Positions 31,220 to 40,521 of a stretch of 46,376 nucleotides of DNA are shown in pieces. Under the pieces are notes generated by a model. That model searched no databases, was not told the origin of the DNA, and saw only the letters and a list, made by a program, of their open reading frames with translations. Source of the DNA: an uncultured Bacteroides sp. (GTDB lineage: Bacteria; Bacillota; Clostridia; Lachnospirales; Lachnospiraceae). Within the stretch, counting starts at the first letter, position 1; every line of letters starts with the position of its first letter. The stretch is from NCBI GenBank assembly GCA_945913015.1, contig CAMECH010000021.1, positions 1 through 46,376 on the forward strand, in the 5' to 3' direction. A program made the translations under genes and the position numbers.

Positions 31220-32308
31220 ATGAAGAAGAAAGTAGTTGTAGGCATGTCAGGAGGAGTAGATTCATCTGTGGCAGCCTATCTTTTGAAAGAGCAGGGATAT
31301 GATGTAATTGGTGTGACTATGCAGATATGGCAGGATGAGGACTCCTGCACACTCGAAGAAAACGGAGGCTGCTGCGGTCTTAGTGCTGTCGAGGATGCAA
31401 GACGCGTGGCAAATCAGCTTGATATACCTTATTATGTCATGAATTTTAAGGATGAGTTCAGAGAAAATGTAATTGAATATTTTGTAAGGGAATATAAAAA
31501 CGGACGCACTCCTAATCCTTGTATTGCCTGCAACAGATATGTCAAGTGGGAGGCACTGTTAAAGCGAAGTCTTGAGATTGGAGCCGATTACATTGCAACG
31601 GGGCACTATGCGAGAATTGAACAGCTTGATAACGGAAGATATGTTATAAGCAATTCGGTTACAGCCGACAAAGACCAGACATATGCGCTTTACAATCTTA
31701 CGCAGGAGCAGCTTAAGCATACGCTGATGCCTGTCGGGGATTACACCAAGAAGGAAATACGTGCGATAGCAGAAAAAATAGGACTTATGGTGGCTAATAA
31801 GCCTGACAGTCAGGATATCTGCTTTGTGCCTGATGGGGATTATGCAGGATTTATACAGAATTCGGCATATTGCCGTGAATGTGAATCCGCGTTGGTTCCG
31901 GGTAATTTCGTGAATCTTTCAGGCGAGGTAATCGGACGTCATAAAGGCTATCTTCATTATACGATAGGACAAAGAAAAGGTCTTGGACTTGCTATGGGAC
32001 ATCCTGTGTTTGTGGTGGATATAAGACCTGAAACCAATGAGGTTGTGATTGGTGATAATGAGGACTGCTTTTCAGACAGGCTTCTGGCATCCGGACTGAA
32101 TTTTATGGCAGAAGAGTCACTTAAAGAGCCCCGTCATCTTATGGCAAGAATAAGATACAGCCACAACGGCGGAGAATGTACTGTGCGTATGACAGGTGAT
32201 GACACGATGGAATGTATATTTGACAGGCCGCAGAGGGCAATTACCAAAGGCCAGGCTGTGGTTCTTTATGAGAACGGTCATGTATTTGGCGGTGGTACAA
32301 TAATCTGA
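31220..32308 (+). CDS. mnmA: tRNA-specific 2-thiouridylase MnmA
   Basis: MnmA makes 2-thiouridine at wobble position 34 of tRNA Lys, Glu and Gln. The PP-loop is VVVGMSGGVDSSVAA (9-15). The two catalytic cysteines are Cys101 (NPCIACN) and Cys201 (SQDICFVPDG). Also visible are DYIATGHYAR and GQRKGLGLA. At 362 residues it is full length. Its place after iscS-iscU fits the clostridial route, where a dedicated desulfurase supplies the sulfur directly. A GAGAGGG ribosome binding site precedes the ATG. Confidence 0.96.
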   Translation: MKKKVVVGMSGGVDSSVAAYLLKEQGYDVIGVTMQIWQDEDSCTLEENGGCCGLSAVEDARRVANQLDIPYYVMNFKDEFRENVIEYFVREYKNGRTPNPCIACNRYVKWEALLKRSLEIGADYIATGHYARIEQLDNGRYVISNSVTADKDQTYALYNLTQEQLKHTLMPVGDYTKKEIRAIAEKIGLMVANKPDSQDICFVPDGDYAGFIQNSAYCRECESALVPGNFVNLSGEVIGRHKGYLHYTIGQRKGLGLAMGHPVFVVDIRPETNEVVIGDNEDCFSDRLLASGLNFMAEESLKEPRHLMARIRYSHNGGECTVRMTGDDTMECIFDRPQRAITKGQAVVLYENGHVFGGGTII

Positions 32309-32356
32309 TATCAGGTGCAGATATTGCTTTTACTTTGTGATAAGAGGATTAAAATA

Positions 32357-33040
32357 ATGACTGAAAATATTGATGAGCTGTTAGAAAAAATGGCTACAAA
32401 GCATCAGGCAGCTTTTAACAGTAAACTGGTTCCGGGCAGTAAGCCGATTCTGGGTGTCAAAATACCGGAACTGCGTAAAATGGCAAAACAGATTGCAAAG
32501 CAGGATTATAAAAAATTTCTGACTGAATATCCTGAAGAATATTACGAGCATGAGCTTCTTAAAGCATTTGTAATAGGGTATGCAAAGGATGATTTTGAAA
32601 CTGTCATAAAATATGCAGATGAATTTGTACCTAAGATTCATGACTGGGCGGTTAATGATGCATTCTGCCAGACTTTTTCAATAGCAAGAAAAAACAGGGA
32701 AGAGACATGGGAATGGCTTTCAAAATATGTCACATCAGATGCGGAATTTCCACAGAGAGTTGTGGCAGTACTTTTGATGAGCCATTTTTTGGTGGATGAA
32801 TATATTGACAGAGTGCTTGAATGTATGAACCGCCTGAAGTATGACGGATATTATACGAAAATGGGAGTCGCATGGTGCGTTGCAACCGCATATGCCAAAT
32901 ATCCGGGAAAAACTCTTGAGTTCCTTAAAGATAATGAACTTGACGACTGGACATATAACAAGTCAATACAGAAGATGGCAGAGTCCTTCCGAGTGTCTGA
33001 TGAAGACAAGAAAATGCTTAAGAAAATGAAGCGGAAATGA
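32357..33040 (+). CDS. DNA alkylation repair (AlkD-like) HEAT-repeat protein
   Basis: The 227-residue all-helical protein of the DNA_alkylation repair family has PILGVKIPELRKMAKQIAK near the N-terminus, EHELLKAFVIGYAK, VPKIHDWAVNDAFCQTF, VVAVLLMSHFLVDEYID, YYTKMGVAWCVATAYAKYP and LDDWTYNKSIQKMAES. AlkD removes alkylated bases without base flipping, but many clostridial relatives are uncharacterised. I chose the ATG at 32357 (MTENIDELLEKM) with AGAGGA upstream; an in-frame start at 32315 gives a non-conserved extension. It lies 48 bases after mnmA and may be part of that transcript. Confidence 0.85.
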   Translation: MTENIDELLEKMATKHQAAFNSKLVPGSKPILGVKIPELRKMAKQIAKQDYKKFLTEYPEEYYEHELLKAFVIGYAKDDFETVIKYADEFVPKIHDWAVNDAFCQTFSIARKNREETWEWLSKYVTSDAEFPQRVVAVLLMSHFLVDEYIDRVLECMNRLKYDGYYTKMGVAWCVATAYAKYPGKTLEFLKDNELDDWTYNKSIQKMAESFRVSDEDKKMLKKMKRK

Positions 33041-33062
33041 TTTGAAAACTGTCGTGGTAATA

Positions 33063-33092
33063 TTGACAACAGGGGTAAAGTGTGGCTAAAAT
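33063..33092 (+). promoter_or_regulatory. Predicted promoter of feoB
   Basis: TTGACA (33063-33068), an 18-base spacer and TAAAAT (33087-33092), about 50 bases before the ATG. I do not see a clear Fur box; the AT-rich TTGATAAATATTACTGATAA (33101-33120) is the only candidate. Confidence 0.45.
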
Positions 33093-33144
33093 AATACGAA
33101 TTGTTGATAAATATTACTGATAAGACACGGAAGGTGATTACTAT

Positions 33145-35511
33145 ATGACATTGGACAAACTTGGCATAGGAATGGATGCTGTTATACAGTCAGTTGATTG
33201 TAATGAGGTTTCATTAAGAAAACATATTCTTGATATGGGACTTACTCCGGGAACTGAGGTGACGCTGGTTAAGGTGGCACCTATGGGGGATCCGCTGGAA
33301 CTTCGTGTGCGCGGATATGAGCTTACACTGCGCAAGGATGACGCATCCAAAATTGAACTTACAGATGTGCATGATGCACATGACTATAAGAGAAGTAATG
33401 AAAGACGTACTCAGGTTAAGCATCCGGGAGTGGGTGAAGAGAAATATAAAAAGTATTCGATGAAAAGACGCGGAGAAGAGATACCTGACGGGCAGCAGAT
33501 TACATTTGCGCTTGCGGGCAACCAGAACTGCGGAAAGACAACTCTTTTTAACCAGTTGACAGGCTCTAATCAGCATGTCGGTAATTTCCCGGGTGTCACA
33601 GTTGACAGAAAGGATGGAACAATAAAGAACCATCCAGATACGCTTGTGACAGATTTGCCGGGAATATACTCTCTTTCACCATATACAAGTGAAGAGATAG
33701 TTACAAGGGAATTCCTTTTAAAGGAACATCCCGACGGAATTATTAATATACTTGATGCAACCAATATTGAGAGAAATATGTATCTTACAATGCAGCTTAT
33801 TGAGCTGGATATTCCTATGGTGCTTGCGCTGAATATGATGGATGAGGTAAGTGCCAACGGGGGAACGATACATGTCAATGAGCTTGAAGAGCAGCTCGGA
33901 ATACCTGTGATACCTATATCAGCCGCGAAGAATGAAGGTATCGGAGAGCTTATAGAACATGCGGTTCATGTGGCAAAATACAGGGAATATCCGGGAAGAA
34001 CGGATTTCTGCGATGCGGACGGAAAGGATTCAGGAGCCGTTCATCGCTGTATTCATGCAACAATACATTTGATAGAGGATCATGCCAAAAGAGCCAAAAT
34101 CCCTGTAAGATTTGCTGCAACAAAGCTCATGGAGGGTGACACTCTCATACTTGATGCGCTTAAGCTTGATTCAAATGAAAAGGAAATGCTTGAACACATT
34201 ATAGTGCAGATGGAAGAGGAAAGCGGTCAGGACAGAATGGCGGCACTGGCAGATATGCGTTTCAGATTTATTGAAAATCTGTGCGATGCAACCGTAGTCA
34301 AGCCTAATGAAAGCAAAGAGCATATAAGAAGTGAAAGAATCGACAGAATACTTACAGGAAAATTTACTGCGATTCCGTCATTTATTGCAATAATGGGAAT
34401 TGTATTCTGGCTTACTTTCGGTGTGATAGGTGCGGTGCTTTCTGACTGGATGGAGGCTGGTATTGAATGGTTTACCGGTATCTGCGATATTGCCCTTACA
34501 AACTATGGAATAAATCCTGTCGTCCATTCGCTTGTGATTGATGGTGTATTTGCCGGTGTGGGAAGTGTATTGAGCTTCCTGCCGGTAATTGTCGTACTGT
34601 TTTTCTTCCTTTCAATTCTCGAAGACAGCGGATATATGGCAAGAGTCGCATTTGTTATGGATAAGCTTCTTAGAAAAATCGGATTGTCAGGAAGAAGTTT
34701 TGTGCCGATGCTGATTGGATTTGGATGTTCGGTGCCTGCGATAATGTCAACAAGGACGCTGCCTTCTGACAGGGACCGCAAGATGACGATTATGCTTACG
34801 CCGTTTATGAGCTGCTCAGCCAAACTTCCGATTTATGCACTTTTTACAGCCGCATTCTTCCCGGAAAACGGTGCCGTTGTAATGATTGCGCTTTATCTTA
34901 CAGGCATAGCAGTAGGGATAATTTTTGCGCTGATTCTTAAGACAACAGCGTTTAAAGGCGAGCCTGTGCCGTTTGTAATGGAGCTTCCGAACTACAGAAT
35001 GCCAAGTCCGAAAAGTGTAGTGCAGCTTATTGGAGAGAAGGCAAAGGATTTTGTTACAAAGGCATTCACGGTAATATTTGTGGCTTCTGTAATCATATGG
35101 TTTCTGCAGACATTTGATACAAGACTCAATGTTGTTGCAGATTCAAAGGACAGCCTGCTTGCCATTATCGGCAACCTTATAGCTCCGGTTTTTGCACCTC
35201 TTGGAATGGGAGACTGGAGAATTTCCACGGCACTTATAACGGGCTTTACGGCAAAGGAAAGTGTCGTGAGTACGCTTACGGTACTGCTTGGAGGAGACGC
35301 ATCGGCTGTGAGCACAATGTTCACGGGATTTACGGCATTTGTTTTCCTGATATTCTCACTTCTTTATACACCTTGTGTGGCAGCAATTGCGGCAGTTAAG
35401 CGTGAGATGAACGGGAAGTGGGCGGCAGCGATTGCAATTGTGCAGTGTGTTATTGCCTGGATTGTAGCATTTCTGGTACATCTTTTCGGAACATTTGCAG
35501 GACTTGTCTGA
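33145..35511 (+). CDS. feoB: Ferrous iron transporter FeoA-FeoB fusion
   Basis: The 788-residue product has a FeoA-like SH3 domain at residues 1-75 (RKHILDMGLTPGTEVTLVKV, PLELRVRGYELTLR) fused to FeoB. The G domain shows G1 GNQNCGKTT (125-133), G3 DLPG (170-173) and G4 NMMD (230-233), followed by a guanine-dissociation helical part. The C-terminal membrane half has two Gate motifs; conserved pieces are SFVPMLIGFGCSVPAIMSTR, LTPFMSCSAKLPIYALF and FTAKESVVSTLTVLLG. It imports Fe2+. A small Cys-rich gene overlaps or follows its stop. A separate feoA gene is not seen, as expected for the fusion. Confidence 0.96.
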   Translation: MTLDKLGIGMDAVIQSVDCNEVSLRKHILDMGLTPGTEVTLVKVAPMGDPLELRVRGYELTLRKDDASKIELTDVHDAHDYKRSNERRTQVKHPGVGEEKYKKYSMKRRGEEIPDGQQITFALAGNQNCGKTTLFNQLTGSNQHVGNFPGVTVDRKDGTIKNHPDTLVTDLPGIYSLSPYTSEEIVTREFLLKEHPDGIINILDATNIERNMYLTMQLIELDIPMVLALNMMDEVSANGGTIHVNELEEQLGIPVIPISAAKNEGIGELIEHAVHVAKYREYPGRTDFCDADGKDSGAVHRCIHATIHLIEDHAKRAKIPVRFAATKLMEGDTLILDALKLDSNEKEMLEHIIVQMEEESGQDRMAALADMRFRFIENLCDATVVKPNESKEHIRSERIDRILTGKFTAIPSFIAIMGIVFWLTFGVIGAVLSDWMEAGIEWFTGICDIALTNYGINPVVHSLVIDGVFAGVGSVLSFLPVIVVLFFFLSILEDSGYMARVAFVMDKLLRKIGLSGRSFVPMLIGFGCSVPAIMSTRTLPSDRDRKMTIMLTPFMSCSAKLPIYALFTAAFFPENGAVVMIALYLTGIAVGIIFALILKTTAFKGEPVPFVMELPNYRMPSPKSVVQLIGEKAKDFVTKAFTVIFVASVIIWFLQTFDTRLNVVADSKDSLLAIIGNLIAPVFAPLGMGDWRISTALITGFTAKESVVSTLTVLLGGDASAVSTMFTGFTAFVFLIFSLLYTPCVAAIAAVKREMNGKWAAAIAIVQCVIAWIVAFLVHLFGTFAGLV

Positions 35512-35525
35512 TGTTGGGTGAAACA

Positions 35526-35723
35526 ATGGATTTTTTAAGTATTTTAATTGTTACTGCAATTGCAGTATGGTTTATTTATGCAATACGGTACATGATAAAA
35601 AATAAGGGAACCTGTGCATGCGGCGGCAGCAAGGGCTGTAATAACTGCGGCGCTAAGACTGACAAAGACGAACAATGCAACCATGATTGTGCACATTGTC
35701 AGGAATGTAAAAATATGAAATAA
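35526..35723 (+). CDS. FeoB-associated Cys-rich membrane protein
   Basis: The 65-residue protein has one N-terminal membrane helix (MDFLSILIVTAIAVWFIYAI) and a Cys-rich cytoplasmic tail (CACGGSKGCNNCGAK, then CNHDCAHCQEC). This is the small partner found after feoB in many Firmicutes (FeoB-associated family, functionally similar to FeoC in some accounts). Its cysteines probably bind Fe2+ or an Fe-S cluster. An alternative ATG at 35511 overlaps the feoB stop (TGATG) and adds MLGET; both starts have a weak Shine-Dalgarno. Either way it is translationally close to feoB. Confidence 0.8.
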   Translation: MDFLSILIVTAIAVWFIYAIRYMIKNKGTCACGGSKGCNNCGAKTDKDEQCNHDCAHCQECKNMK

Positions 35724-35738
35724 ATCGGAGGTAACTGT

Positions 35739-37070
35739 ATGTGGTATGAAAATGCAGTGTTTTATCAGATATATCCTCTTGGATTTTGTGATGTCCTCGT
35801 CAATAATGACGGGAACAATAAAAGCAAAACAGGAGAAGAAGCAAGAATCAGAAAGGTAGCAGACTGGATACCGCACATAAAGCGGCTTGGAGCTGATGCA
35901 ATATATTTTTCACCGCTGTTTGAAAGCGATTTCCACGGATACGATACGAGAGATTATACAAAGCTTGACAGCAGACTCGGATGCAATCAGGATTTTGCAG
36001 ATGTTGTGAAAAATCTTCATGACAACGGCATAAGAGTAGTGGTTGACGGTGTATTTAACCATGTGGGAAGAGGCTTCTGGGCTTTTCGGGATGTTCTTGA
36101 AAAACGTGAAAATTCGCCATATAAGGATTGGTTTTACATCAATTTCGGAGGAAATAACGAATATAACGACGGTCTCTGGTATGAGGGCTGGGAAGGTTAT
36201 TTTAACCTTGTCAAGCTTAATCTTAAAAATCCTGCAGTCACAGATTACCTTCTGTCCTGTGTTAAAGGATGGGTAGACGAATTTGATATTGACGGAATCA
36301 GGCTTGATGTGGCATATTGCCTTGACCATGATTTCATGAAGAAGCTGAGACGATTTACAGACGGCTTGAAACCTGAATTTTTCCTGCTTGGAGAGATGCT
36401 GCACGGCGATTACAATACAATCGTTAATGATGAAATGCTTCACAGTGCAACTAATTATGAGTGCTACAAGGGATTATATTCAAGTTTTAATTCGATGAAT
36501 ATGTTTGAAATATGCCACAGCCTGCAAAGACAGTTCGGCAGTGAACAGTGGTGTCTGTACAGAGGAAAACATCTGCTTACATTTGTAGATAATCATGATG
36601 TAAACAGAATAGCAAGCACTCTCACCGACAAAAATCATCTGCCTCTTATATATGCAATGGCTATGGGAATGCCGGGAATTCCATGCATATATTACGGAAG
36701 CGAGTGGGGCGCTGAGGGCGTCAAGGCTAACGGAAGTGACAGCAGTATAAGGCGTTCATATGATACTCCGGTTGAAAATGAGCTGTTTGAGGCTGTAGCT
36801 GCAATGGCAAAGGCACATCGTGAAAGCAGGGCACTGTGCTATGGAGATTTTAAGCAGATTCTGCTCACAAATAAGCAGTGCATATTCCAGAGGTCAGTTG
36901 ACGGAGAACGTGTGCTTGTTGCGATAAATGCAGATTCACAGAGCTTTACGGCACATTTTGATGCGGGCTGCGGAACAGCGGTAGACCTTATAAGCGGTGA
37001 AATGCATGATTTTGGCGGCGGAAGCGAGTTAAAGCCGTATTCGGCAGCATACTGGAAATGTGAAAAATAA
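35739..37070 (+). CDS. GH13 alpha-amylase-family glycosidase (cyclomaltodextrinase/neopullulanase-like)
   Basis: The 443-residue cytoplasmic enzyme with a GH13 barrel has blocks VFYQIYPLGF, GADAIYFSPLF, VVVDGVFNHVGR (region I), FDIDGIRLDVAY (region II, nucleophile Asp190), LLGEML (region III, acid/base Glu219) and TFVDNHDVNR (region IV, Asp287). There is no signal peptide or N-terminal CBM, unlike full-length neopullulanases. It probably acts on imported malto-oligosaccharides; specificity is inference. A GGAGG ribosome binding site precedes the ATG. It follows the FeoB-associated gene by 15 bases, so it is probably cotranscribed despite the unrelated function. Confidence 0.9.
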   Translation: MWYENAVFYQIYPLGFCDVLVNNDGNNKSKTGEEARIRKVADWIPHIKRLGADAIYFSPLFESDFHGYDTRDYTKLDSRLGCNQDFADVVKNLHDNGIRVVVDGVFNHVGRGFWAFRDVLEKRENSPYKDWFYINFGGNNEYNDGLWYEGWEGYFNLVKLNLKNPAVTDYLLSCVKGWVDEFDIDGIRLDVAYCLDHDFMKKLRRFTDGLKPEFFLLGEMLHGDYNTIVNDEMLHSATNYECYKGLYSSFNSMNMFEICHSLQRQFGSEQWCLYRGKHLLTFVDNHDVNRIASTLTDKNHLPLIYAMAMGMPGIPCIYYGSEWGAEGVKANGSDSSIRRSYDTPVENELFEAVAAMAKAHRESRALCYGDFKQILLTNKQCIFQRSVDGERVLVAINADSQSFTAHFDAGCGTAVDLISGEMHDFGGGSELKPYSAAYWKCEK

Positions 37071-37102
37071 GGTGCAGATAAAATATTGCCAATCATTTTT
37101 TC

Positions 37103-37131
37103 TTGCACTATCGAAATGATATGTGTATAAT
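37103..37131 (+). promoter_or_regulatory. Predicted promoter of the aminotransferase gene
   Basis: TTGCAC (37103-37108), a 17-base spacer and TATAAT (37126-37131), 35 bases before the ATG. Confidence 0.6.
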
Positions 37132-37165
37132 GAATAAAGTTACGAAATTGTAAAGGAGAAGTGGC

Positions 37166-38452
37166 ATGAAAGCATACAAGGACTTGAGTAAGGAAGAACT
37201 GTTACAGCTTAAGGAAGAACTGACACAGCAGTATGAAGACAAAAAGGCACTCGGACTGAGACTTAACATGGCAAGAGGTAAGCCTGCTGCTGCACAGCTT
37301 GACGTTTCAATGGATATTCTTGATGTTGTTGACAGCAATTCAGACATGAACGCATCAGACGGAGCTGACGTAAGAAATTACGGAGGTCTTGAAGGTATTC
37401 CTGAAGCCAGAAAGCTTATGGCTGACATGATGGGGACAAAGCCTGAAAATGTTATTGTTTTTGGTAATGCAAGTCTTACTATTATGTATGACAGTGTGTC
37501 ACGTTCATATACACATGGTGTATGCGGCAGTACACCTTGGTGCAGACTGGACAAGGTTAAGTGGCTCTGTCCGGCACCGGGATATGACAGACATTTTGCG
37601 ATTACTGAGCATTTCGGAATTGAGATGATTACAATTCCTATGACTCCGGAAGGCCCGGATATGGATATGGTGGAGCAGTATGTAAATAACGATGAATCAG
37701 TGAAGGGTATCTGGTGTGTTCCAAAGTATTCAAATCCGCAGGGTTGCGTCTACTCAGATGAGACTGTAAGAAGATTTGCAAATCTTAAACCGGCAGCAAA
37801 GGATTTCAGAATTTACTGGGATAACGCTTATGTAATACATCATCTGTATGATGATAATCAGGCAGAAATTCTTGATATCATAAGCGAATGTGAAAAGGCA
37901 GGCAATCCGGACATGGTATATGAGTTTGCCTCAACTTCCAAGGTAAGCTTTGCCGGTGGTGGTATTTCAGCACTGGCTTCAAGCGAATCAAACCTTTCTG
38001 ATGTTATGAAGTCAATGACAATTCAGACAATAGGCTATGACAAGATTAACCAGCTTCGTCATGCACGTTATTTTAAGGATATCAACGGACTTAAGGCTCA
38101 TATGAAGAAGCATGCAGAAATGCTAAGACCGAAGTTTGAAGCAACTTTAAATGTGCTTGATTCTGAGCTGTCAGGACTTGAGATAGGTTCATGGATTAAG
38201 CCTTGCGGCGGATATTTTATCTCTTTTGATGCTATGGAGGGCTGTGCAAAAAGGATTGTTGCATTGTGTAAGGATGCCGGACTTATAATGACAGGCGCAG
38301 GTGCGACATTCCCATACCATAATGACCCGAAGGACAGCAATATCAGAATAGCTCCTTCATTCCCGACACCTGAGGAGATGACACAGGCAGCAGAGCTTTT
38401 TGTACTCTGTGTAAAGCTTGCCAGTGTAGAGAAGCTTCTTGAAACAAAGTAA
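37166..38452 (+). CDS. Aspartate aminotransferase-like PLP enzyme (Aminotran_MocR type)
   Basis: The 428-residue fold-type I aminotransferase belongs to the distinct clade of the PF12897 family, containing bacterial aspartate aminotransferases of subgroup Ic. Conserved pieces are LRLNMARGKPAAAQLDVSMD, DVRNYGGLEGIPEARKLMA, VPKYSNPQGCVYSDETVRR, IYWDNAYVIHHLY and the PLP Lys259 in FASTSKVSFAGGGISAL. It interconverts aspartate and oxaloacetate or a related pair; the specific substrate is not certain. An AAAGGAG ribosome binding site and its own promoter precede it. It is followed by a hairpin and then proC, so both belong to amino acid metabolism. Confidence 0.9.
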   Translation: MKAYKDLSKEELLQLKEELTQQYEDKKALGLRLNMARGKPAAAQLDVSMDILDVVDSNSDMNASDGADVRNYGGLEGIPEARKLMADMMGTKPENVIVFGNASLTIMYDSVSRSYTHGVCGSTPWCRLDKVKWLCPAPGYDRHFAITEHFGIEMITIPMTPEGPDMDMVEQYVNNDESVKGIWCVPKYSNPQGCVYSDETVRRFANLKPAAKDFRIYWDNAYVIHHLYDDNQAEILDIISECEKAGNPDMVYEFASTSKVSFAGGGISALASSESNLSDVMKSMTIQTIGYDKINQLRHARYFKDINGLKAHMKKHAEMLRPKFEATLNVLDSELSGLEIGSWIKPCGGYFISFDAMEGCAKRIVALCKDAGLIMTGAGATFPYHNDPKDSNIRIAPSFPTPEEMTQAAELFVLCVKLASVEKLLETK

Positions 38453-38467
38453 TATTTTTATGGATGC

Positions 38468-38499
38468 AATGGCGTGTCAGGAAATCTTGGCACGCCATT
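38468..38499. terminator. Hairpin between aminotransferase and proC
   Basis: AATGGCGTG and CACGCCATT form a 9-bp stem with a 14-base loop. No T-run follows, so this may only slow or partly end transcription. Confidence 0.45.
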
Positions 38500-38526
38500 A
38501 TGTAATATAAAAAAGGAGAAATGTAT

Positions 38527-39324
38527 ATGGCTAAGATAGGTTTTATAGGAATGGGCAACATGGGTTATGCAATGCTTAAAGGTGCTTTAAAATTGTATTC
38601 TCCGTCTGAGATTATCTTTTCGTGTCCGGATGCTGAGCGCTGCGAGGCGGTTAAGAAGGAAACGGGTGTTGAATATGCAGGGAGTAATGCGGAATGTGCC
38701 AATAATGCAAAATACATAGTGCTTGCGGTGAAGCCACAGGTATATGATACAGTACTTAAAAACATACATGATGTTGTCACAGGCGAGCATGTTATTATAT
38801 CACTGGCCCCGAATAAGTCTCTGGCTGAGGTTACAAAGTCACTCGGAACAGATAAGAGGGTGGTGCGTGCAATGCCTAATACTCCGGCACTTGTCGGTGA
38901 GGGAATGACAGGAATAAGTTATGATGCCAAAATATTTACATTTGAGGAAAAAGAAATGATTAATCAATTCTTTAATTCCTTTGGCAAGGTACAGGTGGTT
39001 GATGAAAAGCTTATGAGTGCCGTTGTCTGTGCAAGCGGTAGTTCGCCGGCATATGTATATATGTTTATTGAGGCGCTCGCTGACGGTGTGGTACAATATG
39101 GTATTCCGCGTAAGCAGGCCTATGAAATGGTGGCACAGACCGTTCTTGGTTCAGCTAAAATGGTGCTTGAGACAGGAGAACATCCGGGTGAGTTAAAAGA
39201 TAAAGTCTGCTCACCTGGAGGCACGACAATTAAAGCTGTTGCAGCTTTGGAGGCCAATGGATTCCGCAATGCGCTGATTAAGGCATCAGATGAGTGCTAT
39301 AAGAAATGTACGGGGAAAGAATAA
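38527..39324 (+). CDS. proC: Pyrroline-5-carboxylate reductase
   Basis: ProC makes proline from pyrroline-5-carboxylate with NAD(P)H. The Rossmann motif is KIGFIGMGNMGYAML (3-17). Other landmarks are VLAVKPQVYD, VVRAMPNTPALVGEGMTG, VCASGSSPAYVYMFIEALADGVVQYG-like (substrate site) and the hallmark SPGGTTIKAVAALE near the C-terminus. I use the ATG at 38527 (MAKIGF), which is 8 bases after GGAG; an ATG at 38521 is too close to the Shine-Dalgarno. At 265 residues it is normal length. It is followed by the NUDIX gene after 25 bases. Confidence 0.96.
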   Translation: MAKIGFIGMGNMGYAMLKGALKLYSPSEIIFSCPDAERCEAVKKETGVEYAGSNAECANNAKYIVLAVKPQVYDTVLKNIHDVVTGEHVIISLAPNKSLAEVTKSLGTDKRVVRAMPNTPALVGEGMTGISYDAKIFTFEEKEMINQFFNSFGKVQVVDEKLMSAVVCASGSSPAYVYMFIEALADGVVQYGIPRKQAYEMVAQTVLGSAKMVLETGEHPGELKDKVCSPGGTTIKAVAALEANGFRNALIKASDECYKKCTGKE

Positions 39325-39349
39325 AATATAATTATGGAGGAGTCTGCAT

Positions 39350-39889
39350 TTGGAAAATCCGGTGATAATTAACAGAGAGCTTATGCATAAAGGGTCAAGG
39401 CTTGAATTTTATAAGGATACGCTGCGTATACCAAACGGCAATGTGGTTTCGTGGGATTATATTAAGCACAATGGCGCCGCTGCAGTTGTTCCGGTAACAA
39501 TGGATGGAAAAATTGTAATGGTAAGACAATACCGCAACGCATTTGACGCGGAAACACTTGAAATACCGGCAGGAGGCCTTAATTCACCTGATGAACCGAC
39601 ACTTGAAGCGGCAGTCAGGGAATTAAAGGAGGAGACGGGATATATTTCATTAAAACCGTTAAAGAAGCTTGTTTCGGTTGCAACAGCAGTTGCATTTTGC
39701 GATGAGGTAATAGACATTTATCTTGCAGAGGAGCTTGAAAAAGGAGAGCAGCACCTTGATGAGGATGAATTCCTTAATGTTGAGGAATATGAGCTTGACG
39801 AGCTTGTGGATATGATTTATAAAGGGAAAATCAAGGATTCCAAGACAATTTCAGGATTGCTTGCCTATAAAAATTTATTGAATAATTGA
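39350..39889 (+). CDS. NUDIX hydrolase, ADP-ribose pyrophosphatase type
   Basis: The start is a TTG 7 bases after GGAGGAG. The 179-residue protein has the full Nudix box: GG, then five residues, E, seven residues, REL, one residue, EETGY, within PAGGLNSPDEP ... AAVRELKEETGY. The upstream MVRQYRNAFDAETLEIPAGG is typical of ADP-ribose pyrophosphatases. It hydrolyses ADP-ribose or other nucleoside diphosphate derivatives. It is followed by spoIIM after 48 bases; in my experience this NUDIX-spoIIM pairing is common in clostridia. Confidence 0.92.
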   Translation: MENPVIINRELMHKGSRLEFYKDTLRIPNGNVVSWDYIKHNGAAAVVPVTMDGKIVMVRQYRNAFDAETLEIPAGGLNSPDEPTLEAAVRELKEETGYISLKPLKKLVSVATAVAFCDEVIDIYLAEELEKGEQHLDEDEFLNVEEYELDELVDMIYKGKIKDSKTISGLLAYKNLLNN

Positions 39890-39937
39890 GACGTGCCCTG
39901 CATATATTTTTTTATCTGCTAAGGGAGTGTATAAGCT

Positions 39938-40513
39938 ATGCGTCGTCATTCAATATCTGTAACTGAATATGTTATCAGAAATAAGTATCTGCTGATACTC
40001 TATGTAGGAGTAATAGCAGGTACTTTTTTTGCAAACATTTTCGGAAGGGAAAATATAAATTCATGGGGACTGTATAATAATGAGTATCTTGAAATGATGA
40101 CTGCCGTATCGTTTGATTACAGACAGCTTTTTGGTTATGTGGCATTGGAAAGGGCAAAACTTTTCGGGCTTATGCTGCTTTGCGGGCTGACTTCAGTAAG
40201 TACCGTCTGTATGCTCGGGTTTATGCTGCTTGGCGGATTTGAATTTGGAATTATGGTGAGTATGGCGGTAATGCAGTATGGGGGAGCAGGAGTCATTCTT
40301 GTGCTGGTGTCGCTTTTTCCGCAGTGGATTTTCTATATTGCGGCAGTTATGCTGATGTGCAGGTATTGTTATGGAGCAAAAGAGAAAAAGAATGTGAAGA
40401 AAGAAAAAGCACCGGCAACGGCACTTATGCTTGTCCTGATTGTTGCAGGAGTATGCACGGAAGTGCTGTTAAATCCAATGCTTATAAAAAATCTGATTTA
40501 TGTTATTTATTAG
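39938..40513 (+). CDS. spoIIM: Stage II sporulation protein M
   Basis: SpoIIM is the membrane scaffold of the DMP engulfment complex that recruits SpoIIP and SpoIID. The 191-residue product has about five membrane helices (about 17-33, 70-90, 93-117, 118-138, 158-178). Typical stretches are YLLILYVGVIAGTFFANIFG, LFGLMLLCGLTSVSTVCMLG, LGGFEFGIMVSMAVMQYGGAG-like and LVSLFPQWIFYIAAVMLM. A GGGAG ribosome binding site precedes the ATG. Its stop is only 8 bases from the stop of the converging aroG/F gene. Confidence 0.9.
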   Translation: MRRHSISVTEYVIRNKYLLILYVGVIAGTFFANIFGRENINSWGLYNNEYLEMMTAVSFDYRQLFGYVALERAKLFGLMLLCGLTSVSTVCMLGFMLLGGFEFGIMVSMAVMQYGGAGVILVLVSLFPQWIFYIAAVMLMCRYCYGAKEKKNVKKEKAPATALMLVLIVAGVCTEVLLNPMLIKNLIYVIY

Positions 40514-40521
40514 TCTTTGGC

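Noticed and set aside
33093-33144. Fur box before feoB
   Set aside because: Only a loose AT-rich partial match; not good enough to call.
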